A DNA stretch of 42,622 bases from an uncultured Lachnospiraceae bacterium (GTDB taxonomy: Bacteria > Bacillota > Clostridia > Lachnospirales > Lachnospiraceae): contig CAJTLU010000021.1 in the NCBI GenBank assembly GCA_910577175.1, positions 1 to 42,622 of the forward strand, given 5' to 3'. Made by a program: the position numbers and the translations under genes. This document shows positions 32,085-40,431 of the stretch, piece after piece. The notes beneath the pieces are model-generated. The model searched no databases and had not been told where the DNA came from. It saw only the letters and a list, made by a program, of their open reading frames with translations. The stretch's first letter is position 1. Each line of letters starts with the position of its first letter.

Positions 32085-32864
32085 TTACTCATAAACAAGT
32101 TCTCCCCTCACTCCCCATGTCGACATCCTGGTCTTCATATAACTCGGTCCATCTGCAATGAACCGAGTTGCATCAATACCCGCTTTATATGAAAAGCACC
32201 CACTTTGATCAAGTTTTACATGAATAATACTGTCATCCTCATAATCAAAAACATTCAAATCTATAGTAAATGCAACATCTTTAAAAACAAGTGACGTTTT
32301 AGGTTTAATCTCGACTGTCATATCAGATTTTTCATCATACCATGCAATACCCATCAATACAAATGCCTTTTCAGAGCGTGTATTTGTAAAAGAAACTGTC
32401 ATATCAATATAGTTCCATAAATTGTCTTTGGTTAAAACAATTCTATAATTCTTTAATTGATTTATTGCATCTTCAAGCACATCATAATTTATAACTTTTT
32501 CCTTTACATCTTCTTCTGCCTCATTATACAGTTCTTCACACTCCTTAATAAGTGACGCACTAGAAATGACATCTGTCAAATCAATTTGACCAATATGTTC
32601 ATCAATCTTATTTGCAGTAACTAAAATGTCATATTGTTCTTTTGCCAATATTAACGTAAAATAATTGGTAACTTGATTTTTTTGTTTTTCAGTCAATGCC
32701 ATATATCTTTTCTCTGCATATTCTATAGCATCTCCCGAATCAAGCGTAACTTCTCCCACTTGCATGATAGCTTTTTCTGTTTCCTTTGCAGCACTGCTTT
32801 TACATCCGACAAATGTCAATATACACAGAAGCATACATATCGTAATAATACTCTTTCTGTTCAT
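32085..32864 (-). CDS. Lipoprotein of unknown function
   Basis: 259 residues. Signal peptide with lipobox (LLCILTFVGC, Cys about 18). A helical region (about 30-135) follows, with repeated EYAEKRYMALTEKQKNQV-type sequence and DVLEDAINQLKNYRIV. The C-terminal beta-rich domain (about 140-259) has NLWNYIDMTVSFTNTRSEKA, typical of extracellular immunoglobulin-like modules. No family recognised. I use ATG 32864 behind GGAGG. It is the last gene of a three-gene operon after the large InlB/BspA protein (gap 53 bases), so a partner role at the cell surface is likely. Confidence 0.7.
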   Translation of the reverse strand: MNRKSIITICMLLCILTFVGCKSSAAKETEKAIMQVGEVTLDSGDAIEYAEKRYMALTEKQKNQVTNYFTLILAKEQYDILVTANKIDEHIGQIDLTDVISSASLIKECEELYNEAEEDVKEKVINYDVLEDAINQLKNYRIVLTKDNLWNYIDMTVSFTNTRSEKAFVLMGIAWYDEKSDMTVEIKPKTSLVFKDVAFTIDLNVFDYEDDSIIHVKLDQSGCFSYKAGIDATRFIADGPSYMKTRMSTWGVRGELVYE

Positions 32865-32917
32865 TTTTCCTCCAAACATAGTAAATTTTTTTAACAAACC
32901 ATCTGCTATTTTGCATC

Positions 32918-35707
32918 TCAATTACCTGTATATCCCCATATAACATTACATTCCTCATCATTAAAATAAAAGCCGCACCTATTCCAATCAATCTCCCAGC
33001 CATCCGGTATCGTTTTTGCCCGGCAATATATTGTTAAATTACTACAACCTCCAAAAGGTGACCAGTTATCAAATGACCATGCACCGTGTACCTTCTTTAC
33101 TGACTTTGGAATGATTAACTTATATAAGCTTTTACAATTTTCAAATGCCCGACGCCCTATCTCTTCTAATCCCTCCTGTAAATGTACCGATTTCAGATTC
33201 TCACAATCAGAAAAAGTATAATATTGCAGTATTTTTACACTCTTAGGTATTGAAATATCTTCCAGACTGCTACATGATGAAAATGAGTTTCCGCCAAGTT
33301 CCTTTAAGCCATCCGGAAACCTAACTTCCTTTAACTTTTCGCAACCAGAAAACGCAATCGAACCTATTTCCTCCAATGTATCCGGAAAAGAAACAGACGT
33401 CATATTTTTACATTCATAAAAAGCCCAGTCTTTTATTACTTTTAGTCCTTCAGACATATTCACTCTTTGTAGATTTTTACATTTACTAAATGCTTCTTCT
33501 CCAATTTCCAAAACTGTTGGCGGAAGATAAATACTAACTAATTTTAAGTTATCTTTAAACGCTCTATTCCCAATTTTTTTAACTGGTAAATTCTTATAAT
33601 ATCCCGGTATCACTACTTCGCTTGCGGTTCCCGCATAGCTGCTTACAGAATAATAAGACTTATCATAAGATAACGAAAATCTAAGTCCAGAAACCATATA
33701 CGATGCATACAATTTATAATTTTTGCAATCATTTATCTTCTCAATCGTCTTCCCTCCGGCAGAACCTATCCCCCAACCAAGAAAAACAAAATTACTCTTT
33801 TCAGCCAAAGGAAGCGTAAGAGGCAGATCCTTTATCGTAAATGTTTTCTTCATCGTGCCTGATACCGTTCCGCCATCCAAAAAATACTCGACAGAGTACG
33901 TAATAATTTCCCACTTCGCATACAAAGATAAATCTTCATGCAAGCCCGCCTTAATTTTAGTTACTTTATTCTTATAGCTACTATCACTATACCAACCAAG
34001 GAACCTGTAACCAGCTTTCGTAGGATTTGCTAAGGTGATATCTTTCTCACTCATGTTATAAGAATTTCTATTATCAGCTGAATTTTTTCCTCCATCTAAA
34101 TAATATGTAATAACATATTTAATTGGATTCCAATGCGGAGTGAGCGTTATATCTCCTGCAATCTTATATGAAGTGTCCTTAAACTTTTTTCCTTCCTTAT
34201 TGTACCAGCCTATAAATTCATATCCCGCTTTCGATATATCAGGCAGAATCACTTCCTCACCAAACACAACTTCTATTCTATCTGTCTCTAAATTTTCATC
34301 TTCATATGAAAGAAAAATCGAATATTTATTTGCTTCCCAATTTGCAGTATACATTTTGTTCCCATATGTTCCATTTTCAAGCACCACCCTTCTTGTAGGA
34401 CCGTTTAAATCAGTGCCTGTCCAACCAATAAATGAATATCCTTCCTTTATTGGATTTGACAATTCAAAAGTCTCACCATCCTTATGGTATTCCGTTCTAT
34501 TATTTGCGGTTCCTCCATTCAATTCATAGGTAATATGATACAAATCTTCCCATATAGCCTTTACACATACCTCTACACAATCTTCATCTGCTACATAGCG
34601 CCATGATTCAAACTGCCATGCAATAAAATTATATCCTTCGTATTGAGGTACTGGTAATTCCACTTTTTCTTCCGCTTTACTGTATATGCTTTTTTCTTGA
34701 ATATCCCCTCCATTTACATCATATATTACGTTAACTTCTGTATTTGTATTAAGTATCGCCTGGATATCCGCATTGGATATGTTTTTCCTTTCTCCTTTAA
34801 GCAAATTGCACAAAGAAATCTTTCCCGTACTATCTTTATAATCCTCAAGATTTTCAAGTAAACTTTTAGCCTCATAATACTGTTCATCACTTATTAGCTT
34901 TATTGCCTTATTATATGTCAGCATCGGTATAATCACATATTTCGCTAACCCCGCTATTCCGGCAACAAATACAAACAAAGAAGCAGCAATCAAAATTTTC
35001 TTTTTTATTCTTTTATTTCTTGCCTCCCTTGCCACTCTTTCCTCTTCCTGTCTTATTCGCTCCGTCTCTCTCAACTGGGCAAGATATTCTTCATTATTTT
35101 TTGTCAAATGACTAATATCCGAAATTTCCCGTAAGAAATTCTGATTGATATTACATCTCCCACATGTCTCACGCTCACCTGGGTTTAATCTTCCACATGT
35201 ACAATACCAGTATTCTTCTGTAAATAACGGCTTATAAAAAACCTTTGTTTGTTGATTTTTTTTGTTAACTTCTCTGGCAAATTCCCCGCTTAAATTTCCA
35301 TAACCGTCAACCTTCTGAGGATTTGCTATTTTTGTCATTTTCAATGGAACATCAAAAATGTCACCATTTTTAAAATATACTTTCTTTACTGTAAAGGAAA
35401 AATTTCTTGCTTCTTTATTGTCAATTTGAATAGGAACCTGTGTTCCAAATGTATTATCTGCAAAAACATTTAAATCCAGATAAGTAAACTCTTTTGTTCC
35501 TACAATCTCATTTGAAATACTTGCGCACTCAATACATAGTTCTACAGCCGTAATAATGTAACTTGTCACATTTTCCAATTCCAGCTGTAACACATTCACG
35601 TCCTTTACATTATCCTTCAGCAAAGCTCCTTTATTAATCGTAACCGGCGAGCCCTTTGCCCATAATTTTTCATTATATCCTTTGATTCTCTCATATCTGG
35701 TGCTCAT
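32918..35707 (-). CDS. Zinc-ribbon, TM, InlB-repeat and BspA leucine-rich-repeat surface protein
   Basis: 929 residues with an unusual order. Residues 1-160: beta-rich domain without signal peptide. 166-187: zinc ribbon (C169, C171, C182, C185). 200-236: charged coiled region rich in Arg/Glu. 238-260: one TM helix. 265-300: short TPR-like pair (NKAIKLISDEQYYEAKSLLE). About 325-690: five InlB B-type repeats (ITYELNGGT...GYSFIGW, ITYYLDGG...GYRFLGWYSD). About 700-890: about seven BspA-type LRR_5 repeats (IGEEAFSKCKNL, IGSIAFSGCEKL). So N-terminus inside, repeats outside. ATG 35707 has AAGGAG. I know no named protein with this arrangement; function is likely adhesion or sensing. Confidence 0.85.
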   Translation of the reverse strand: MSTRYERIKGYNEKLWAKGSPVTINKGALLKDNVKDVNVLQLELENVTSYIITAVELCIECASISNEIVGTKEFTYLDLNVFADNTFGTQVPIQIDNKEARNFSFTVKKVYFKNGDIFDVPLKMTKIANPQKVDGYGNLSGEFAREVNKKNQQTKVFYKPLFTEEYWYCTCGRLNPGERETCGRCNINQNFLREISDISHLTKNNEEYLAQLRETERIRQEEERVAREARNKRIKKKILIAASLFVFVAGIAGLAKYVIIPMLTYNKAIKLISDEQYYEAKSLLENLEDYKDSTGKISLCNLLKGERKNISNADIQAILNTNTEVNVIYDVNGGDIQEKSIYSKAEEKVELPVPQYEGYNFIAWQFESWRYVADEDCVEVCVKAIWEDLYHITYELNGGTANNRTEYHKDGETFELSNPIKEGYSFIGWTGTDLNGPTRRVVLENGTYGNKMYTANWEANKYSIFLSYEDENLETDRIEVVFGEEVILPDISKAGYEFIGWYNKEGKKFKDTSYKIAGDITLTPHWNPIKYVITYYLDGGKNSADNRNSYNMSEKDITLANPTKAGYRFLGWYSDSSYKNKVTKIKAGLHEDLSLYAKWEIITYSVEYFLDGGTVSGTMKKTFTIKDLPLTLPLAEKSNFVFLGWGIGSAGGKTIEKINDCKNYKLYASYMVSGLRFSLSYDKSYYSVSSYAGTASEVVIPGYYKNLPVKKIGNRAFKDNLKLVSIYLPPTVLEIGEEAFSKCKNLQRVNMSEGLKVIKDWAFYECKNMTSVSFPDTLEEIGSIAFSGCEKLKEVRFPDGLKELGGNSFSSCSSLEDISIPKSVKILQYYTFSDCENLKSVHLQEGLEEIGRRAFENCKSLYKLIIPKSVKKVHGAWSFDNWSPFGGCSNLTIYCRAKTIPDGWEIDWNRCGFYFNDEECNVIWGYTGN

Positions 35708-35718
35708 TACACTTCTCC

Positions 35719-36039
35719 TTACAATGGCGGTAATTCATTACTTGAAACAGTTTCCAATTGAACTTTATCAGATGTTTTTTTCTCAAGCGTTCCAATAATC
35801 ATTGAAATTCCAATACAAATAAATGCAGAAATAGCACTACCTGCTCCAAGAACAAAAAATGCAGTTGAATATGTTCCGTTGATAATATAATTATACGCAT
35901 CACCACCCACATAGGCATTATGGTTCTTAACATAATAAGAATCAGAATTAGTGTAATTCGTCATCTTATCATATCCCTTATAAAGCATAATACCTGCAAC
36001 AATAAATAATAAAACTGCAACCACTCTTAACACTTTCAT
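35719..36039 (-). CDS. Small two-TM membrane protein, unknown
   Basis: 106 residues: TM1 at about 4-22 (LRVVAVLLFIVAGIMLYKGY), a Tyr/Asn/Gly-rich external loop (about 25-55, DSYYVKNHNAYVGGDAYNYI), TM2 at about 58-82 (FFVLGAGSAISAFICIGISM) and a short acidic tail. I start at ATG 36039 with AAAGGAG eight bases upstream; an ATG at 36069 would add 10 residues. It is the first gene of the operon, 11 bases before the zinc-ribbon/InlB/BspA gene, and may be a membrane partner of that protein. Confidence 0.65.
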   Translation of the reverse strand: MKVLRVVAVLLFIVAGIMLYKGYDKMTNYTNSDSYYVKNHNAYVGGDAYNYIINGTYSTAFFVLGAGSAISAFICIGISMIIGTLEKKTSDKVQLETVSSNELPPL

Positions 36040-36081
36040 ATTCTTTTCTCCTTTAATAAAGTATTCTGACATCTTGTCCAA

Positions 36082-36538
36082 TCACTCCCCTTGTCCCTCC
36101 AATACATTTTGTATACTTCTTTTTGATTATACTACATATTTCGACATAATTCCAGCAAAAATTCAAGTAAATGCCAGAAAGGATTTTTAAATTATCTTAA
36201 CAATCAAAACAACATCAATACTTTAATAATCTTAAAAGCTTATTTTACCCCGATTCTTGACAAAGAGTAAAAAAGCGGCAGGATTCCTTTACGGCAAAGG
36301 GAACTCCACCACTTATAAGAAAACTCCGCTTTACACAATAGTCCCGGTATTTACTTTAATTTTGTTGCATTTATCGCTGGTAAAATAACCGGAGTCATGC
36401 TCGGCTGGACTGTCATAAGCATAACTTGATTTCATTAATATCTGGCTTTTCTTTTTCGCTTGCTTCTTAGATGGTCCTGTGCTAACATATCACCATGATG
36501 GTATAATCAGAGACTACAATAAAAAAGAAGCTGAGGTA
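36082..36538. other. Gap between divergent genes
   Basis: A TATAAT on the minus strand (36131-36126) probably drives the three-gene surface operon; its -35 is weak. On the plus strand a TATAAT with TGG before it (about 36502-36507) is a plausible extended -10 for the next gene. In between is A+T-rich sequence with a plus-strand open stretch (36256-36392) lacking a start codon and a neighbouring-frame segment (FVAFIAGKITGVMLGWTV) that reads like a membrane helix. These may be remnants; I see no complete gene. Confidence 0.4.
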
Positions 36539-37468
36539 ATGACATTGAAAAAATTATCCCTTAATGAATTTTTGAGATTAAGAAAGCTTATTCACCGCTG
36601 CGCAAGACCCCTTGACTATACGAAATGGAAATTCCTTTTTGAGAATGGCAGCTGCGACGATTTCCTGTCGGTTCTGTCCAGCTACCAAAATAAGGACGGA
36701 GGGTTCGGGTACAACATCGAGTGCAACAACTGGAACCCCAACTCCTCTCCTTATACAATATGCATCGCGCTGGATTATCTGGATACGACAGGTAATCATG
36801 AAAGCGATATAAAAAGCAAAATCATTGCGGGTATCCTCAAATACCTGGAGTCCGGAGCATATTTATTGGACGACGGCTGGGTGGGAATGCAGGGAATCCC
36901 CAGCAATAATGACTTTGCACATATGCCTTGGTTTCATTTTGATTCCGAGAAAGCGGCAAAAGCCGATAGCGGAGTGACGAAACGTCTTGCAGACTTTATC
37001 CTGAAACACGCAGATGCGGACAGCAGTATTTACTGTAAGGCTGAAGGATTGAAAGACCGATACAAGCAATGCGGACAGGTACTTCTCCATGGCTATCCGA
37101 ATTACGATCCGGCAGCACTGCATATTGAAGCATTTGACCCTGCAACATATCCGTCCTGGCTGCCGCTGCCGGTGTATTTTATCAATTCGCCGGAAAGCAG
37201 CTTCTATCCGGCGTGCAGGCGCACTGTCGATATGAATCTGGATACCATCATCGACTCGCTGCTCAATATACAGGAGTTTAAGTTCCCTTCTGCCAAGGAG
37301 CTTGACGCATATGAACAAAGTAACCCGCATCCGGACGGCAAGCAGTGGTGTACGCCCGAACAGACAATTGGAAACTATTATTGGGGCAGTAATTTTATCA
37401 TACGCGATTTGGACATACTGAGGAAGTTTGGCAGATTGGATTTTGATTTGCCTGTTCTTATGGAATAA
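36539..37468 (+). CDS. Terpenoid cyclase/prenyltransferase-fold-like protein
   Basis: 309 residues, cytoplasmic. The N-terminal third has YQNKDGGFGYNIE and LDDGWVGMQGIPS, which resemble the QW-type repeats (Q..DGGFG, DGGW) of the prenyltransferase/squalene cyclase alpha-alpha barrel, and helices repeat at the right spacing. No DxDD or DDxxD motif of true cyclases is obvious, so enzymatic cyclisation is not implied. The C-terminus carries NYYWGSNFIIRDLDILRKFG. The start is ATG 36539 (weak site) or the TTG two codons later. The function is unknown; homologues are often annotated only as hypothetical proteins. Confidence 0.65.
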   Translation: MTLKKLSLNEFLRLRKLIHRCARPLDYTKWKFLFENGSCDDFLSVLSSYQNKDGGFGYNIECNNWNPNSSPYTICIALDYLDTTGNHESDIKSKIIAGILKYLESGAYLLDDGWVGMQGIPSNNDFAHMPWFHFDSEKAAKADSGVTKRLADFILKHADADSSIYCKAEGLKDRYKQCGQVLLHGYPNYDPAALHIEAFDPATYPSWLPLPVYFINSPESSFYPACRRTVDMNLDTIIDSLLNIQEFKFPSAKELDAYEQSNPHPDGKQWCTPEQTIGNYYWGSNFIIRDLDILRKFGRLDFDLPVLME

Positions 37469-37496
37469 GCGTACCGCTATCATGGTTCAATTTAAT

Positions 37497-37575
37497 CGAG
37501 TAGGGAAGCGCCATCTTCCCCTACTCGCCGCGCCGCCACGAATGCCCATAAGGGCATAACTTCCTTTCCGCGGCG
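37497..37575. repeat. Compound palindromic element
   Basis: Three hairpins in 80 bases: CGAGTAGGGAAG/CTTCCCCTACTCG (37497-37527, one bulge), an outer CGCCGCG/CGCGGCG stem (37526-37532 with 37569-37575) and inside it TGCCC-ATAA-GGGCA. No T tract follows. It looks like an extragenic repeat or a structured 3' end rather than a simple terminator. Confidence 0.5.
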
Positions 37576-37582
37576 TGTGCAT

Positions 37583-37625
37583 AAAAAACCGTCCTCCGGA
37601 TATCATCTACCCGGAGGACGGTTTT
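37583..37625. terminator. Bidirectional terminator after ppdK
   Basis: CCGTCCTCCGG (37589-37599) and CCGGAGGACGG (37611-37621) form an 11-base-pair stem. TTTT follows on the plus strand and TTTTTT on the minus strand. It terminates ppdK, 41 bases after its stop, and could stop the convergent gene too. Confidence 0.9.
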
Positions 37626-37665
37626 ATTACCTTATAGAATTTTAAAGCCTTTTGAATCTGCTATC

Positions 37666-40293
37666 CTACTTATTATTGATAGCTGCCTGTGCTGCTGCAA
37701 GTCTTGCAATCGGCACACGGAACGGAGAACAGGATACATAATCCAGTCCGATCTTGTGGCAGAACTCTACGGAAGACGGGTCTCCGCCGTGCTCGCCGCA
37801 GATACCAACATGAAGCTTCGGATTTACCGGCTTACCAAGCTTAATGGACATCTCCATTAACTTGCCGACACCTGTCTGGTCAAGCTTTGCAAACGGGTCG
37901 TTCTCGAAAATCTTAGTGTCATAGTATGCATTTAAGAACTTACCGGCATCATCACGGGAGAAGCCGAATGTCATCTGTGTTAAGTCATTCGTACCGAAGC
38001 AGAAGAAATCTGCATCCTTGGCAATCTCATCCGCAGTAAGTGCTGCTCTCGGGATTTCAATCATCGTACCAACCTCATAGGAAAGGTTCACGCCAGCTGC
38101 TGCGATTTCAGCATCAGCGGTATCTACGACAACCTTCTTTACATACTTTAATTCCTTGACTTCACAAATCAACGGAATCATAATCTCCGGCTTCACAGTC
38201 CAGTCAGCATGCTTCTTCTGCACATTGATTGCTGCACGGATAACAGCCTTGGTCTGCATCTTTGCAATTTCCGGATAGGTTACTGCAAGACGGCAGCCTC
38301 TGTGACCCATCATCGGGTTGAACTCATGCAGGGAGCTGATGATATTCTTAATGGTCTCAACGGACTTGTTCTGCGCCTTAGCAAGCTTCTCGATGTCAGC
38401 CTCCTCGGTCGGAACGAACTCATGCAGCGGCGGATCCAGGAAACGAATCGTAACCGGGTTTCCTTCCAGTGCCTCATAAAGAGCTTCGAAGTCGCTCTGC
38501 TGGTACGGAAGAATCTTCTCAAGGGCAGCTTCTCTCTCCTCTACGGTATCCGAGCAGATCATTTCACGGAATGCAGCAATTCTGTCTTCCTCGAAGAACA
38601 TATGCTCGGTACGGCAAAGACCGATACCCTCTGCGCCAAGCTCGCGAGCCTTCTTTGCGTCAGCCGGGGTGTCAGCATTCGTACGAACCTTAAGTGTTCT
38701 GTACTTATCTGCCCAGCCCATGATTCTGCCGAACTCACCTGCGATAGAAGCGTCTACTGTCGGCACAATGCCGTCGTAAATCTTACCGGTGGAACCGTCA
38801 AGAGAAATGCAATCTCCCTCATGGTATTCCTTACCTGCAAGCGTAAACTTCTTATTCTCTTCATCCATTGCGATATCGCCACAGCCGGATACACAGCAGG
38901 TACCCATACCACGCGCAACTACTGCCGCATGGGAGGTCATACCGCCGCGGACAGTTAAAATACCCTGTGCAGCCTTCATACCGGTAATATCCTCCGGAGA
39001 AGTCTCAAGGCGGACAAGAACTACCTTCTCGCCCTTTGCAGCCCATGCAACGGCATCCTCTGCAGTAAATACAATCTTACCGCAGGCAGCTCCCGGAGAA
39101 GCACCAAGTGCCTTTGCAATCGGCTCTGCGGACTTTAATGCCTTCGCGTCAAACTGCGGATGAAGCAGGGTATCGAGGTTACGCGGGTCAATCATGGCAA
39201 CTGCCTCTTCCTCGGTTCTCATACCCTCGTCTACTAAATCACAAGCAATCTTTAATGCAGCCTGTGCGGTTCTCTTACCGTTTCTGGTCTGAAGCATATA
39301 GAGCTTCTTATTCTCAACGGTGAACTCCATATCCTGCATATCTCTGTAATGCTTTTCCAGTGTCTCACAAACATTCTGGAACTGCTTGAATGCTTCCGGG
39401 AACTCCTCTGCCATCTTTGCAATCGGCATCGGGGTACGAACACCAGCAACTACGTCTTCGCCCTGTGCGTTGATTAAGAACTCGCCCATAAGCTTCTTCT
39501 CGCCGGTTGCAGGGTCACGGGTAAATGCAACGCCGGTACCACAGTCATTTCCCATGTTACCGAATGCCATGCTCTGTACATTAACAGCGGTACCCCAGCT
39601 GTACGGGATATCATTGTCACGGCGGTATACGTTTGCACGCGGGTTATCCCAGGAACGGAATACTGCCTTTACAGCGCCCATCAGCTGCTCCTTCGGGTCA
39701 TCCGGGAAGTCAGCACCGATTTTTGCCTTGTACTCTGCCTTAAACTGGGAAGCCAGCTCCTTTAAATCCTCTGCGGTCAGGTCAACGTCATATACGACAC
39801 CCTTATCCGCTTTCATCTTATCAATTAACTCTTCAAAATACTTCTTGCCGACCTCCATAACGACGTCGGAATACATCTGGATAAATCTTCTGTAGCAGTC
39901 CCATGCCCAGCGCGGATTGCCGGACTTGTCCGCAATAACATTCACAACCTTTTCATTTAAGCCAAGGTTTAAGATGGTATCCATCATACCCGGCATGGAT
40001 GCTCTCGCACCGGAACGGACGGAAACAAGCAACGGATTCTCCAGGTCGCCAAACTTCTTGCCGGTAACCTCCTCCATCTTGCCGATGTATTCGTTAATCT
40101 GTGCCTGAATCTCGGCATTAATCTCTCTGCCATCCTCATAGTACTGTGTGCAGGCTTCCGTCGTAATCGTAAAGCCCTGCGGTACCGGAAGACCTAAGCC
40201 GGTCATTTCCGCAAGATTTGCACCCTTACCGCCAAGAAGATTACGCATGCTTGCATCGCCTTCGGTAAAGAGGTAGACCCATTTCTTTGCCAT
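37666..40293 (-). CDS. ppdK: Pyruvate, phosphate dikinase
   Basis: 875 residues, full length. The ATP-grasp domain lies at the N-terminus (LLGGKGANLAEMTGLGLPVP, VRSGARASMPGMMDTILNLG). The phosphohistidine domain has GILTVRGGMTSHAAVVARGM, with the catalytic His in TSHAAV. The C-terminal PEP/pyruvate TIM barrel has GLCRTEHMFF, RFLDPPLHEF, MGHRGCRLAV, FGTNDLTQMTFGFSRDD and CGEHGGDP with the catalytic Cys. It interconverts pyruvate, ATP and phosphate with PEP, AMP and pyrophosphate; in anaerobic Clostridia it often works in glycolysis. AGGAGG lies nine bases before ATG 40293. The gene appears monocistronic with its own terminator. Confidence 0.98.
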   Translation of the reverse strand: MAKKWVYLFTEGDASMRNLLGGKGANLAEMTGLGLPVPQGFTITTEACTQYYEDGREINAEIQAQINEYIGKMEEVTGKKFGDLENPLLVSVRSGARASMPGMMDTILNLGLNEKVVNVIADKSGNPRWAWDCYRRFIQMYSDVVMEVGKKYFEELIDKMKADKGVVYDVDLTAEDLKELASQFKAEYKAKIGADFPDDPKEQLMGAVKAVFRSWDNPRANVYRRDNDIPYSWGTAVNVQSMAFGNMGNDCGTGVAFTRDPATGEKKLMGEFLINAQGEDVVAGVRTPMPIAKMAEEFPEAFKQFQNVCETLEKHYRDMQDMEFTVENKKLYMLQTRNGKRTAQAALKIACDLVDEGMRTEEEAVAMIDPRNLDTLLHPQFDAKALKSAEPIAKALGASPGAACGKIVFTAEDAVAWAAKGEKVVLVRLETSPEDITGMKAAQGILTVRGGMTSHAAVVARGMGTCCVSGCGDIAMDEENKKFTLAGKEYHEGDCISLDGSTGKIYDGIVPTVDASIAGEFGRIMGWADKYRTLKVRTNADTPADAKKARELGAEGIGLCRTEHMFFEEDRIAAFREMICSDTVEEREAALEKILPYQQSDFEALYEALEGNPVTIRFLDPPLHEFVPTEEADIEKLAKAQNKSVETIKNIISSLHEFNPMMGHRGCRLAVTYPEIAKMQTKAVIRAAINVQKKHADWTVKPEIMIPLICEVKELKYVKKVVVDTADAEIAAAGVNLSYEVGTMIEIPRAALTADEIAKDADFFCFGTNDLTQMTFGFSRDDAGKFLNAYYDTKIFENDPFAKLDQTGVGKLMEMSIKLGKPVNPKLHVGICGEHGGDPSSVEFCHKIGLDYVSCSPFRVPIARLAAAQAAINNK

Positions 40294-40333
40294 TGTAAAT
40301 TTCCTCCTATAATTGATTTTTATAACCTTTCAT

Positions 40334-40365
40334 CTGACTATTTTTAGTCACCAATATTGATTATA
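40334..40365 (-). promoter_or_regulatory. ppdK promoter and 5' hairpin
   Basis: On the minus strand an extended -10 TGGTATAAT (40365-40360 for the hexamer) with a weak -35, followed by TGACTA-AAAA-TAGTCA (about 40335-40350), a small hairpin near the expected mRNA start, 40 bases before the ribosome binding site. Confidence 0.5.
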
Positions 40366-40431
40366 CCATATTTTACCCATTATGGGAATCTTTTTTTCAA
40401 AAAAAGATAGGAAAAGCATAAAGAACAGCTC

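Noticed and set aside
33600..34750. Repeats within the InlB region as a CRISPR or DNA repeat array
   Set aside because: The repetition is at protein level with divergent DNA; there are no uniform repeat-spacer units.
36863..37483. 206-codon minus-strand frame opposite the cyclase-fold-like gene
   Set aside because: It lacks a site and a sensible domain; the plus frame has better protein composition.
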